Below, one piece after another: positions 1-6,018 of a DNA stretch of 14,958 nt. Source of the stretch: Bacilli bacterium (lineage in GTDB: Bacteria > Bacillota_I > Bacilli_A > RF39 > UBA660); assembly GCA_900772435.1 (NCBI GenBank), contig CAAHEM010000049.1, positions 1 through 14,958 on the forward strand, written 5' to 3'. Position numbers and translations under genes: made by a program. Below the pieces are notes generated by a model. The model ran no database searches. It was not told the DNA's origin and saw only the letters and a list, made by a program, of their open reading frames with translations. Each line of letters opens with the position of its first letter. Position 1 is the first letter of the stretch.

Positions 1-953
1 TCAATAACAGCAACACCACCATTAACTTTATATGCTTCACATCTACCTTTAGGTGCTTTTATCATACTAGTTTTACTAACAATTTCATCTATACTAAATC
101 CATATTGATTAAGAATAGATACAACAGTTAAATAGTTATAAACATTAAATTTACTAGTAAGTGGAACTAACACATCATAAGATTTGCCTTCAAAACTGAA
201 TGTAAGATTTGTTTCACTTGGATGAGTTTCAAAATTAATAATTTTATAGTCTCCATTAAATCCAAAAGAAACTCTCTTGTGTCCTTCTTTTTTAAAATGT
301 TCACTTGCTTCATCATCAGAATTAACAATTATGATAGCATCCTTAGTTAAATGATCAAGTATTAATAACTTAGCATTTAAATAATTTTCCATAGTCTTAT
401 GATAATCTAAATGATCTTCAGTTAGATTAGTAAATCCAATAATTGAATAATTTACATTAGTAAGTCTATCATAAGATAAAGCTTGACTACTTACTTCCAT
501 AACTACTGTTTTAGCTCCACTTTCATATGCGTTCATAAGAAGTTTATAAACAGTTAAAATATCTGGAGTAGTATTATTAAGTTCAATATGCTCATCTTTA
601 TGATAATAACCAATAGTTCCAATATAAGCAGCATCTACACCCATGTTAAGTAACATTTGATAAGTTAAATAACAACTAGTAGTCTTACCATTAGTACCAG
701 TAACACCAATAAGTTTCATTTCATTTAACTTTTCACCATATTCTTTATGAAGAATTTCTCTTAAATATTTATCAGTATCTTCAACTTTTTCATAAGGAAT
801 ATCAAAGTCAATATCTTTTTCACATATAATTTTAGATGCTCCATTCTTAATAGCGCTTTCTATAAAATCATGACCATCTACAGTTAAACCTTTTAAAGCG
901 ATAAAAGTTTGTCCTTTTTGTACTTTTCTAGAATCACTTTCAAATTTAAACAT
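1..953 (-). CDS. murE: UDP-N-acetylmuramoyl-tripeptide synthetase MurE (3' end outside window)
   Basis: Cytoplasmic Mur ligase that adds the third amino acid of the peptidoglycan stem peptide to UDP-MurNAc-L-Ala-D-Glu, using ATP. Reading the minus strand from the ATG at 953 gives 317 codons without a stop, running off the window edge. Visible Mur ligase motifs: the ATP-binding loop VTGTNGKTT (residues 84-92), NNTTPD (126-131), MEVSSQAL (152-159), TNLTEDHLDYHKTMENY (175-191), the YLNAK lysine expected to be carbamylated (K195), FNVYNYLT (269-276) and APKGRCE (300-306, equivalent to the usual PGRxE). The start is supported by AGAGGAAG on the minus strand (962-968). The C-terminal domain with the DNPR or equivalent motif that distinguishes diaminopimelate from lysine addition lies outside, so the amino acid specificity cannot be read. 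Confidence 0.93.
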   Translation of the reverse strand, partial: MFKFESDSRKVQKGQTFIALKGLTVDGHDFIESAIKNGASKIICEKDIDFDIPYEKVEDTDKYLREILHKEYGEKLNEMKLIGVTGTNGKTTSCYLTYQMLLNMGVDAAYIGTIGYYHKDEHIELNNTTPDILTVYKLLMNAYESGAKTVVMEVSSQALSYDRLTNVNYSIIGFTNLTEDHLDYHKTMENYLNAKLLILDHLTKDAIIIVNSDDEASEHFKKEGHKRVSFGFNGDYKIINFETHPSETNLTFSFEGKSYDVLVPLTSKFNVYNYLTVVSILNQYGFSIDEIVSKTSMIKAPKGRCEAYKVNGGVAVI

Positions 954-975
954 TTTCTCACTTCCTCTAAATAAT

Positions 976-984
976 ATTATAACA
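976..984 (-). promoter_or_regulatory. Extended -10 promoter for murE
   Basis: On the minus strand TATAAT (981-976) is preceded by TGT, an extended -10 element. No convincing -35 is seen 17 bases further up. Transcription would start near 969, just before the murE ribosome binding site, giving a very short leader. Confidence 0.4.
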
Positions 985-1065
985 TATTAAAAAATATTAT
1001 TAATTAGTTTACATCCACAAACATTCCACATTACATTTTACTTAACACTATAATTACATAGTTTA

Positions 1066-1094
1066 TTGCATTTTGCCAACTAGAATGTTATCAT
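1066..1094 (+). promoter_or_regulatory. Sigma-A-type promoter for the 1119 gene
   Basis: TTGCAT (1066-1071), a 17-base spacer and TATCAT (1089-1094), with TGT immediately before the -10. The predicted start is near 1101, followed by the ribosome binding site AAGTAGGG (1104-1111). It fires divergently from murE. Confidence 0.5.
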
Positions 1095-1118
1095 TTAAGT
1101 AGAAAGTAGGGATAATTT

Positions 1119-1661
1119 ATGATTACTAATAAATTTAAAAAAGAATTAAATAAAAATGAGTATTATGTAGTAAATCCTAAAACTGGAAGTCAAAAAAGAT
1201 TAAATGTTAATAAAATAGTTGATAATGCTAAAAAAGCTTTAAAAAGAGCAGTTATAGTAGGTTTAGCGGTAGGTACACTCGGAACAGGTGCTTTAGGATA
1301 TATATTTGCTGATGAAATAGCTGATTTCAAAGAAGAAAAAGAATACAATAAAGCAGTCGGAACAGTATATAGTGAGTATAAAAGTGATCATCCAGATTAT
1401 AAAAATGACAAAGAAAATATATGCAGTCTTATAGATGATCAAGGTTGTTGTTATATGGCATATCCTGATAAACAATTAGAGTTTATTCTAGATGGAAATC
1501 CAATCGTAAAAAAATGTTCTGATCCTGATTGTAGAATATGTGATAAAAATAGAGAAATAGAAGAGTCAGTAAATGATATTGTAAGAAGTGACCCTAGATT
1601 TACAGAAATAGTTGAAGAACATGAACATAATCAAGAAATGGATCAAGTAAGGAGTAAATAA
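1119..1661 (+). CDS. Membrane-anchored Cys-rich protein of unknown function
   Basis: A 180-residue protein I do not recognise. It has a basic N-terminal segment (residues 1-43, many Lys), one hydrophobic Gly/Ala-rich helix (about 44-63), and a charged acidic domain after it. By the positive-inside rule the N-terminus would be cytoplasmic and the C-terminal domain outside. That domain has six cysteines: C102, C110, C111, C133, C138 and C141. The last three form C-x4-C-x2-C, which could bind a metal or form disulfides. The ATG at 1119 is preceded by AAGTAGGG. The stop TAA shares its last base with the ATG of the next gene, so the two are probably translationally coupled. It is divergent from murE, but no functional link can be shown. 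Confidence 0.7.
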   Translation: MITNKFKKELNKNEYYVVNPKTGSQKRLNVNKIVDNAKKALKRAVIVGLAVGTLGTGALGYIFADEIADFKEEKEYNKAVGTVYSEYKSDHPDYKNDKENICSLIDDQGCCYMAYPDKQLEFILDGNPIVKKCSDPDCRICDKNREIEESVNDIVRSDPRFTEIVEEHEHNQEMDQVRSK

Positions 1662-1882
1662 TGGAAGAAGAAGTTAAAACTTTAATATTAAATGATAAAG
1701 AATTCGCAGTAGTTGACGAACTAGAATACAAAGGTAAAAAATATATGTATCTAGTAGAAATAACAGGCGGAGAAATCCAAATAGTAGAAGAATTTATGGA
1801 AGACTTGAACACTGTTGTTAAAACAGTAAGTGATAAAAAACTTCTAGATATACTAGAAGTTGAATTTGCTAAAAGATTTTAA
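1661..1882 (+). CDS. Small acidic protein, DUF1292-like
   Basis: A 73-residue acidic protein whose ATG overlaps the previous stop by one base (TAATG), the second gene of a two-gene operon. The pattern EFAVVDELEYKGKKYMYLVEI, with an all-beta look and a tail of predicted helix, resembles the small DUF1292 (YrzB-like) proteins of Firmicutes, which have no established function. The resemblance is by eye only. AAGGAGT-like sequence inside the preceding gene (1649-1655) can serve as its ribosome binding site. It ends inside a palindromic terminator. Confidence 0.6.
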   Translation: MEEEVKTLILNDKEFAVVDELEYKGKKYMYLVEITGGEIQIVEEFMEDLNTVVKTVSDKKLLDILEVEFAKRF

Positions 1883-1903
1883 GAATGATTAATCATTCTT
1901 TTT
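1881..1903. terminator. Bidirectional terminator, perfect 20-bp palindrome
   Basis: AAGAATGATT / AATCATTCTT at 1881-1900 is a perfect palindrome followed by TTT on the plus strand, and a T-rich stretch lies on the other side for the minus strand. It separates convergent genes whose TAA stops (1880-1882 plus, 1904-1902 minus) sit at its edges. Its position between two gene ends favours a terminator over an operator. Confidence 0.75.
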
Positions 1904-2528
1904 ATTTGATATAGATTTCACAAGATATGTTACTATTTATAAGTAATTTAAATTCTTGACCTAGCTTAACATCTCCTACAATTAAACCATAATGAGTAGG
2001 TATAACCGTTTTAGGATTGATAGTATTTGTATAACTTGCAGCTTCTTTATAATCCATAGTGTATGTTCCGCCAATAGGTATAAATAAAACATCGCATTTA
2101 ACTTTTAACACATCATCATTAATATCAGTGTCTCCCATAATATAATATTTAATATTATCAATATTTATATTATAGCCAACCCAATCATTATCTATAGGAT
2201 GAAAACTTTTATTTACATTGTATGCTCTAACTGTATCAAACTTTATACCAAGAACTTCATAACTATTATTAGGAATAACAATTATAATTTTATTACTATC
2301 AAAATATTTAATTAACTCCTGATAAGTATCTTTAGTACTAACAATTATAGTATTTTCATTTTTAATTTTTAAAATATCTTTAATAGAAAAATGATCATAA
2401 TGACTATGTGTAATAAATATAATATCGGCATCTTTAGTTTCGTTATCTATTTGAAATGGATCAATGTATATATTAGAGTTTCCTGTTATTTTAATACTAT
2501 TATGTTTAAATAAATTTATATTTTTCAT
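1902..2528 (-). CDS. Metallo-beta-lactamase-fold hydrolase, UlaG/UPF0173-like
   Basis: A 208-residue cytoplasmic protein with the metallo-beta-lactamase fold. The signature HSHYDH is at residues 41-46 (H41, H43, D45, H46). Further probable metal ligands are H110 (in NKSFHP), D133 (in MGDTD) and H179 (in IPTHYG). The short N-terminus, IDPF at 22-25 and the absence of an extra domain match the UlaG/UPF0173 branch, which includes lactonases and phosphodiesterase-like hydrolases. The substrate cannot be told. The start is the ATG at 2528, behind GGTGAT. It lies 32 bases downstream of the mraZ-like gene on the same strand, but the mraZ terminator stands between them and a separate TATAAT is present, so it may be independently expressed. 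Confidence 0.8.
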   Translation of the reverse strand: MKNINLFKHNSIKITGNSNIYIDPFQIDNETKDADIIFITHSHYDHFSIKDILKIKNENTIIVSTKDTYQELIKYFDSNKIIIVIPNNSYEVLGIKFDTVRAYNVNKSFHPIDNDWVGYNINIDNIKYYIMGDTDINDDVLKVKCDVLFIPIGGTYTMDYKEAASYTNTINPKTVIPTHYGLIVGDVKLGQEFKLLINSNISCEIYIK

Positions 2529-2543
2529 ATTATCACCAATTTA

Positions 2544-2549
2544 ATTATA
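2544..2549 (-). promoter_or_regulatory. Possible -10 element for the hydrolase gene
   Basis: Minus-strand TATAAT lies 15 bases before the ATG at 2528, partly inside the T-rich tail of the mraZ terminator. It would give a very short leader. No clear -35 is visible. Confidence 0.3.
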
Positions 2550-2550
2550 A

Positions 2551-2576
2551 CAAAAAAGAGCTATTTAGTTGCTCTT
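2551..2576 (-). terminator. Intrinsic terminator of the mraZ-like gene
   Basis: On the minus strand AAGAGC (2576-2571), a 9-base loop, GCTCTT (2561-2556), then a T-run (2557-2552). The mraZ-like stop TAG (2563-2561) is inside the hairpin. Confidence 0.7.
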
Positions 2577-2992
2577 AATTTTCTAACATAATCTTCATAT
2601 GTTTCTTTGTCACTATATATTGTTAAGTTTGTACCACAGCCTTGCATAATTACACTATCAGTAAAACCGTGACTTCTAATTATTTGATCTGGTATATTAA
2701 TTCTTCTTTGTGAATCAACGTTACTAGTAGCAAGATATGAATAATATAATAATTGTAATCTATCATTTAAAGCTTGTAATTTTTCAAACTCATCAGGACT
2801 ACAATTTTTATTTAACGCATCTATTGTTTTTTTCATACTTAACACAGCATATAGTTTTAATGATCTAGGTCCATTATCAACTATAGCAATCTTTTCACCA
2901 GTTTCTGCGCCAGTAAACTTTGGTAGTATAATTCTACCTTTATTATCAACACTAGCTTCTTTATATCCTAAAATTATATCTTCTCCAAACAT
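2561..2992 (-). CDS. MraZ-like transcriptional regulator (double SpoVT-AbrB domain)
   Basis: A 143-residue protein of MraZ length with two AbrB-like swapped-hairpin repeats. The first carries VDNKGRIILP (15-24), a normal MraZ DxKGRxxxP motif. The second carries VDSQRRINIP (92-101), where the expected Gly of the GR pair is Arg. The tail MQGCGTNLTIYSDKETYEDY (116-135) matches the MraZ end that precedes the second helix. MraZ normally binds DNA repeats upstream of the division/cell-wall cluster and is followed by mraW/rsmH. Here it is followed by a terminator and a hydrolase, so it may be a relocated MraZ or a paralogue. No gene symbol is given for that reason. The start is the ATG at 2992 behind AAGGGGGAT. 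Confidence 0.65.
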   Translation of the reverse strand: MFGEDIILGYKEASVDNKGRIILPKFTGAETGEKIAIVDNGPRSLKLYAVLSMKKTIDALNKNCSPDEFEKLQALNDRLQLLYYSYLATSNVDSQRRINIPDQIIRSHGFTDSVIMQGCGTNLTIYSDKETYEDYVRKLRATK

Positions 2993-3016
2993 AAATCCCC
3001 CTTAAAAAACACATAG

Positions 3017-3045
3017 ATTATACCATAAAAAGAATGAAAAATCAA
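3017..3045 (-). promoter_or_regulatory. Sigma-A promoter of the mraZ-like gene
   Basis: On the minus strand TTGATT (3045-3040), a 17-base spacer and TATAAT (3022-3017), with TGG before the -10. The predicted start is near 3010 and the ribosome binding site AAGGGGGAT follows. I see no clear tandem GTGG-type MraZ boxes. Confidence 0.6.
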
Positions 3046-3077
3046 TAACAAGCCATAATACTACTAGGAGACAATAT

Positions 3078-3929
3078 ATGTATATAATTTATGCTTTACT
3101 AGCTTCAGTATTTTCCGGACTAACTTCAGTGTTTGCTAAAACAGGTATTAAGAACATAGATTCTCTTTTAGCAACATTCTTAAGAACAATAGTAATCTCA
3201 CTATTTTTATTTTTAATTGTAATATGGAAAGAAAACTTAAATGATATATTTTTACTAGACACAAAAACTATATTATTTTTAATATTATCTGGTATCTCAA
3301 ATACTTTATTATGGATTTGTTATTTTAAAGCATTAGACCTTGGAACTGTTAGTAAAGTAACACCAGTTGATAAAACAAGTGTAGTACTAACACTAATATT
3401 ATCATCTATATTTTTAAATGAAAAAATAACATCTATAAAAATAATATCAATTGTATTAATATTGTCAGGTACATTCTTAACTATAAAAAAAGAATCTAAA
3501 GACTCAAAAGATAATAAATGGATAATTTATGCAATCTTAACAGCTGTGTTCACAAGTACAACAACAGTACTAAGCAAAATAGGCATAGAAAGCACTAATA
3601 CTACGCTTATAACATTCTTAAGAACAATAGTAGTTCTAATAATATTAACAACTATAACTTTATTTAAAAAGAAATATAAATCTATAAAAGACATTGAAAA
3701 AAGAAGTTGGTTATTTATTATATTATCTGGCCTATCAACATCGTTATCATGGCTTTTCTATTTTAAAGCTTTAGCACTTGGAGAAGCAAGCGTAGTATTT
3801 CCAATAGAGAAGTTAAGTCTAGTTGTATCAATATTAATATCAATAACTTTCTTAAAAGAAAAAGTTAATAAAAAACAAATCATAGGAATCATTATTATAG
3901 TTATTGGAACATCATTATTATTTTTTTAA
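3078..3929 (+). CDS. EamA/DMT-family transporter
   Basis: A 283-residue integral membrane protein of the drug/metabolite transporter superfamily, with the usual ten hydrophobic helices arranged as two tandem five-helix EamA repeats (about 1-138 and 148-283). The repeats are unusually alike. TFLRTIV occurs in both, LSGISNTLLWICYFKALDLG (74-93) matches LSGLSTSLSWLFYFKALALG in the second half, and the following T/V-P-x-[DE]K-x-S stretch is also shared. This fold exports or imports small metabolites such as amino acids, but the substrate is not readable. The start ATG has AGGAG (3066-3070) seven bases upstream. It is divergent from the mraZ-like gene, with 85 bases between them. Confidence 0.85.
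   Translation: MYIIYALLASVFSGLTSVFAKTGIKNIDSLLATFLRTIVISLFLFLIVIWKENLNDIFLLDTKTILFLILSGISNTLLWICYFKALDLGTVSKVTPVDKTSVVLTLILSSIFLNEKITSIKIISIVLILSGTFLTIKKESKDSKDNKWIIYAILTAVFTSTTTVLSKIGIESTNTTLITFLRTIVVLIILTTITLFKKKYKSIKDIEKRSWLFIILSGLSTSLSWLFYFKALALGEASVVFPIEKLSLVVSILISITFLKEKVNKKQIIGIIIIVIGTSLLFF
3173..3632 (+). repeat. Internal 22-nt direct repeat within the EamA gene
   Basis: An identical 22-base stretch occurs at 3173-3194 and 3611-3632, encoding the TFLRTIV segment of each EamA half. It lies in equivalent positions of the two repeats. Confidence 0.8.
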
Positions 3930-3955
3930 AAAATCTTCTAGATTTATGAATATTT

Positions 3956-3964
3956 TGCTATAAT
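3956..3964 (+). promoter_or_regulatory. Extended -10 promoter of mscL
   Basis: TGC followed by TATAAT (3959-3964), with no good -35. Transcription would begin near 3971, just before the ribosome binding site GGAAGTGG (3971-3978). Confidence 0.5.
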
Positions 3965-3982
3965 AATTTCGGAAGTGGTAGT

Positions 3983-4438
3983 ATGAAAGAAAAAATTAAA
4001 AATCCTAAAGAAAACATTAAAGCTTTAGAAAAGAAATCAAAAGGACTTTTTGAAGAATTTAAAACTTTTATTAAAAGAGGAAATGTAATTGACTTAGCTG
4101 TTGGTGTTGTAATTGGTGGTGCTTTTAGTACAATTGTATCATCATTAGTAAACGACATAATAATGCCATTAATAGGTGTTATTATTGGTGGATATGACTT
4201 TACAGGTTTATCATTAAAAGTAAAAGATGCATCTATTAACTATGGTTCATTCATTCAAAATGTTATTAATTTCCTAATTATAGCATTCTGTATATTTATA
4301 CTAGTAAAAGTAATAAATAAATTCTTACATAAAGCAAAAGAAGAAGAGAAAAAAGAAGAACAAAAAGAAGAACCAAAAAAATCAGATGAAGTAATTCTTT
4401 TAGAAGAAATAAGAGATTTATTAAAAAAGCAAAAATAA
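3983..4438 (+). CDS. mscL: Large-conductance mechanosensitive channel MscL
   Basis: Forms a homopentameric membrane pore that opens when the membrane is stretched and releases solutes after hypo-osmotic shock. The family core is plain: [26 protein letters not shown] (23-48), [10 protein letters not shown] (56-65), TM1 about 35-63, a periplasmic loop, TM2 about 90-113, and the C-terminal bundle helix with [15 protein letters not shown] (135-149). TM2 and this helix are joined by a Lys/Glu-rich linker (115-133). The protein starts with about 22 charged residues before the usual MscL beginning. No start codon lies nearer the core, and GGAAGTGG precedes the ATG at 3983, so the extension looks real. 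It is monocistronic: its own extended -10 and a terminator surround it. Confidence 0.95.
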   Translation: MKEKIKNPKENIKALEKKSKGLFEEFKTFIKRGNVIDLAVGVVIGGAFSTIVSSLVNDIIMPLIGVIIGGYDFTGLSLKVKDASINYGSFIQNVINFLIIAFCIFILVKVINKFLHKAKEEEKKEEQKEEPKKSDEVILLEEIRDLLKKQK

Positions 4439-4444
4439 AATGTT

Positions 4445-4470
4445 AACCTCTATAAAAAGAGGTTTTAATT
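4445..4470 (+). terminator. Terminator of mscL
   Basis: AACCTCT (4445-4451), a 6-base loop and AGAGGTT (4458-4464), then TTTAATTTT-type sequence. Confidence 0.75.
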
Positions 4471-4480
4471 TTGAAAACTA

Positions 4481-4489
4481 TGATATAAT
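4481..4489 (+). promoter_or_regulatory. Extended -10 promoter of the 4513-7773 operon
   Basis: TGA followed by TATAAT (4484-4489), 23 bases before the chosen ATG. No clear -35. It is the only promoter-like element found upstream of the four closely packed genes. Confidence 0.5.
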
Positions 4490-4512
4490 TTTAATATATA
4501 GTGGGTGAAGAT

Positions 4513-4821
4513 ATGGGATTAAGATTTAGAAAAAGTTTTAATTTAGGAAAGGGTTTTAAATTAAACTTAAGTAAATCCGGAATAGGTTATAGTTTTGGAT
4601 TTAAAGGTTTTAGAATTGGAAAAACTGCGAAAGGCAAAACTAGAAAAACAATAAGTTTACCAGGAACTGGTCTTTCTTATCAAACAGAAACAAAAGAAGA
4701 CACAAGTGTTGTAAAAGATATTATAAAGGATACTACAAAAGATGGTAAAAATATTAAAGATAAATCTTTTGATGAAGTAGTAGAAGATATCGCAGAATCT
4801 TTTACAAAAAATATAAAGTAG
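4513..4821 (+). CDS. DUF4236 domain protein
   Basis: A 102-residue protein whose first 58 residues match the DUF4236 pattern: MGLRFRKSFNLGKGFKLNLS, SKSGIGYSFGFKG, and PGTGLSYQT (50-58). DUF4236 has no established function, and the domain is usually found at the N-terminus of small or membrane-associated proteins. The remaining 44 residues are charged and probably helical. An in-frame GTG at 4501 would add four residues, but the family starts exactly at MGLRFRKS. The GGGTGAAG just upstream is then a ribosome binding site rather than coding sequence, so I chose the ATG at 4513. First gene of an operon: seven bases separate it from the next. Confidence 0.8.
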   Translation: MGLRFRKSFNLGKGFKLNLSKSGIGYSFGFKGFRIGKTAKGKTRKTISLPGTGLSYQTETKEDTSVVKDIIKDTTKDGKNIKDKSFDEVVEDIAESFTKNIK

Positions 4822-4828
4822 GTGAATT

Positions 4829-5332
4829 ATGAATTATAAGAAATTAACTATTTATGCATTAATTATAAATATATTAATGAATGTTATCTTTTTTATAGAT
4901 AACACTTTCTTAACTGATACAGTTGGATACTATATTTATTTTTTAATACTTTTAGTAGCGTTTATAATTTATTACATTAAAAAGTACGATAAAAGGTATG
5001 ATAAAAAAGTTATATTTAAAGATATCTTAATTACAGTTATGTGGGGATTTTTATCAGGATTACTCGGAGTTTTATTTTCAAACTTAAGTGAAAGTTTAAA
5101 ACCATGTGATGGTATTGGATTTAGTTGTTTCCTTTATAAAATTGAATATTTAGTTTTAGCTATAATTAATATTTTATATGGATGGATGATATTAGTAATA
5201 AATGGAATAAACCTTTTATTAAAGAAGACTAAATTAAGTGATAAGAAAAATATAATGATTTCAATTCCAGCAGGAATAGTATCGTTCTTATTAATTGTAT
5301 TTATAATTCAAAAAATACTTGAAGTTATATAG
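4829..5332 (+). CDS. Five-helix integral membrane protein, unknown
   Basis: A 167-residue hydrophobic protein I do not recognise. Hydrophobic segments are at about 6-23, 33-50, 64-83, 105-130 and 142-163. A basic loop (51-63) and a Lys-rich loop (132-141) probably face the cytoplasm. Two cysteines, C93 and C100, lie in the loop between the third and fourth helices and could form a disulfide. AGGTGA (4821-4826) precedes the ATG and overlaps the end of the preceding gene. The stop TAG overlaps the AGGAG of the next gene, so it is co-transcribed and probably co-translated with its neighbours. Confidence 0.7.
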   Translation: MNYKKLTIYALIINILMNVIFFIDNTFLTDTVGYYIYFLILLVAFIIYYIKKYDKRYDKKVIFKDILITVMWGFLSGLLGVLFSNLSESLKPCDGIGFSCFLYKIEYLVLAIINILYGWMILVINGINLLLKKTKLSDKKNIMISIPAGIVSFLLIVFIIQKILEVI

Positions 5333-5341
5333 GAGAATAAT

Positions 5342-6010
5342 ATGAGAGAAATAGAAGTAGGAAAAAAATATAAACATTTCAAAAATAAAATGTATGAAGT
5401 AATAGGAATAGCATTAGATTCAGAAACGAATAATGATGAAGAACCTAAAAAAATTGTTATATATAAAGCACTATATGGAGATAATCTAATATGGGCAAGA
5501 CCATATGATATGTTTAATAGTGAAGTTGATCATGAGAAATACCCAGATATAAAACAAAAATATAGATTTGAAGAAGTAGAAGAGAAAAAAGATACTAAAG
5601 ACACAGAAAAGGAACTAAATGAAGTTTGTGATTTTGTATATAACTGTAAACATTATTTTATTGCTACTATTGATGGTGGTAAACCAAAAGTAAGGCCATT
5701 TGGTACAATCGGAATATATGAAAATAAATTATATATTCAAACATCAAAAGCAAAAGATGTATCAAAACAAATATCTAAAAATCATAACATTGAAATATGT
5801 GCATATGATAATAAAGATAGATGGATTAGAATAAGTGCAAGAGCTATAAGAGATGAAAGATACGAAGTTAAAAAATATATGCTTGATAGATATCCGGAAT
5901 TAAGAAGCATGTATGATGAAAATGATAATATAGTTGAAGAATTACGTCTAGAAGATGTAACAGCTACATTCTACTCATTTAAGGATGAACCAAGAGTTAT
6001 TAAATTTTAA
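5342..6010 (+). CDS. DUF1653 - pyridoxamine 5'-phosphate oxidase-like (flavin split barrel) fusion
   Basis: A 222-residue two-domain protein. Residues about 6-76 match DUF1653: [23 protein letters not shown], then [18 protein letters not shown] (41-58). After a charged linker (77-90) comes a pyridoxamine 5'-phosphate oxidase-like split barrel (about 92-215), with [20 protein letters not shown] (106-125), [15 protein letters not shown] (130-144) and RWIRISARA (160-168). Such barrels bind FMN, F420 or haem and act as small oxidoreductases. This one resembles the short Firmicutes NimC-like group. Substrate unknown. AGGAG (5331-5335) overlaps the preceding stop. Nine bases separate it from the next gene. 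Confidence 0.8.
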   Translation: MREIEVGKKYKHFKNKMYEVIGIALDSETNNDEEPKKIVIYKALYGDNLIWARPYDMFNSEVDHEKYPDIKQKYRFEEVEEKKDTKDTEKELNEVCDFVYNCKHYFIATIDGGKPKVRPFGTIGIYENKLYIQTSKAKDVSKQISKNHNIEICAYDNKDRWIRISARAIRDERYEVKKYMLDRYPELRSMYDENDNIVEELRLEDVTATFYSFKDEPRVIKF

Positions 6011-6018
6011 GGAGAATC

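Noticed and set aside
1881..1900. The perfect 20-bp palindrome as an operator
   Set aside because: It lies between two convergent gene ends and is followed by a T-run, so a terminator is the simpler reading.
3930..3946. Small hairpin AAATCT/AGATTT after the EamA gene as a terminator
   Set aside because: The stem is only six A/T-rich pairs and no T-run follows.
4501..4512. GTG start adding four residues to the DUF4236 protein
   Set aside because: The family begins at MGLRFRKS, and the bases in question serve as its ribosome binding site.
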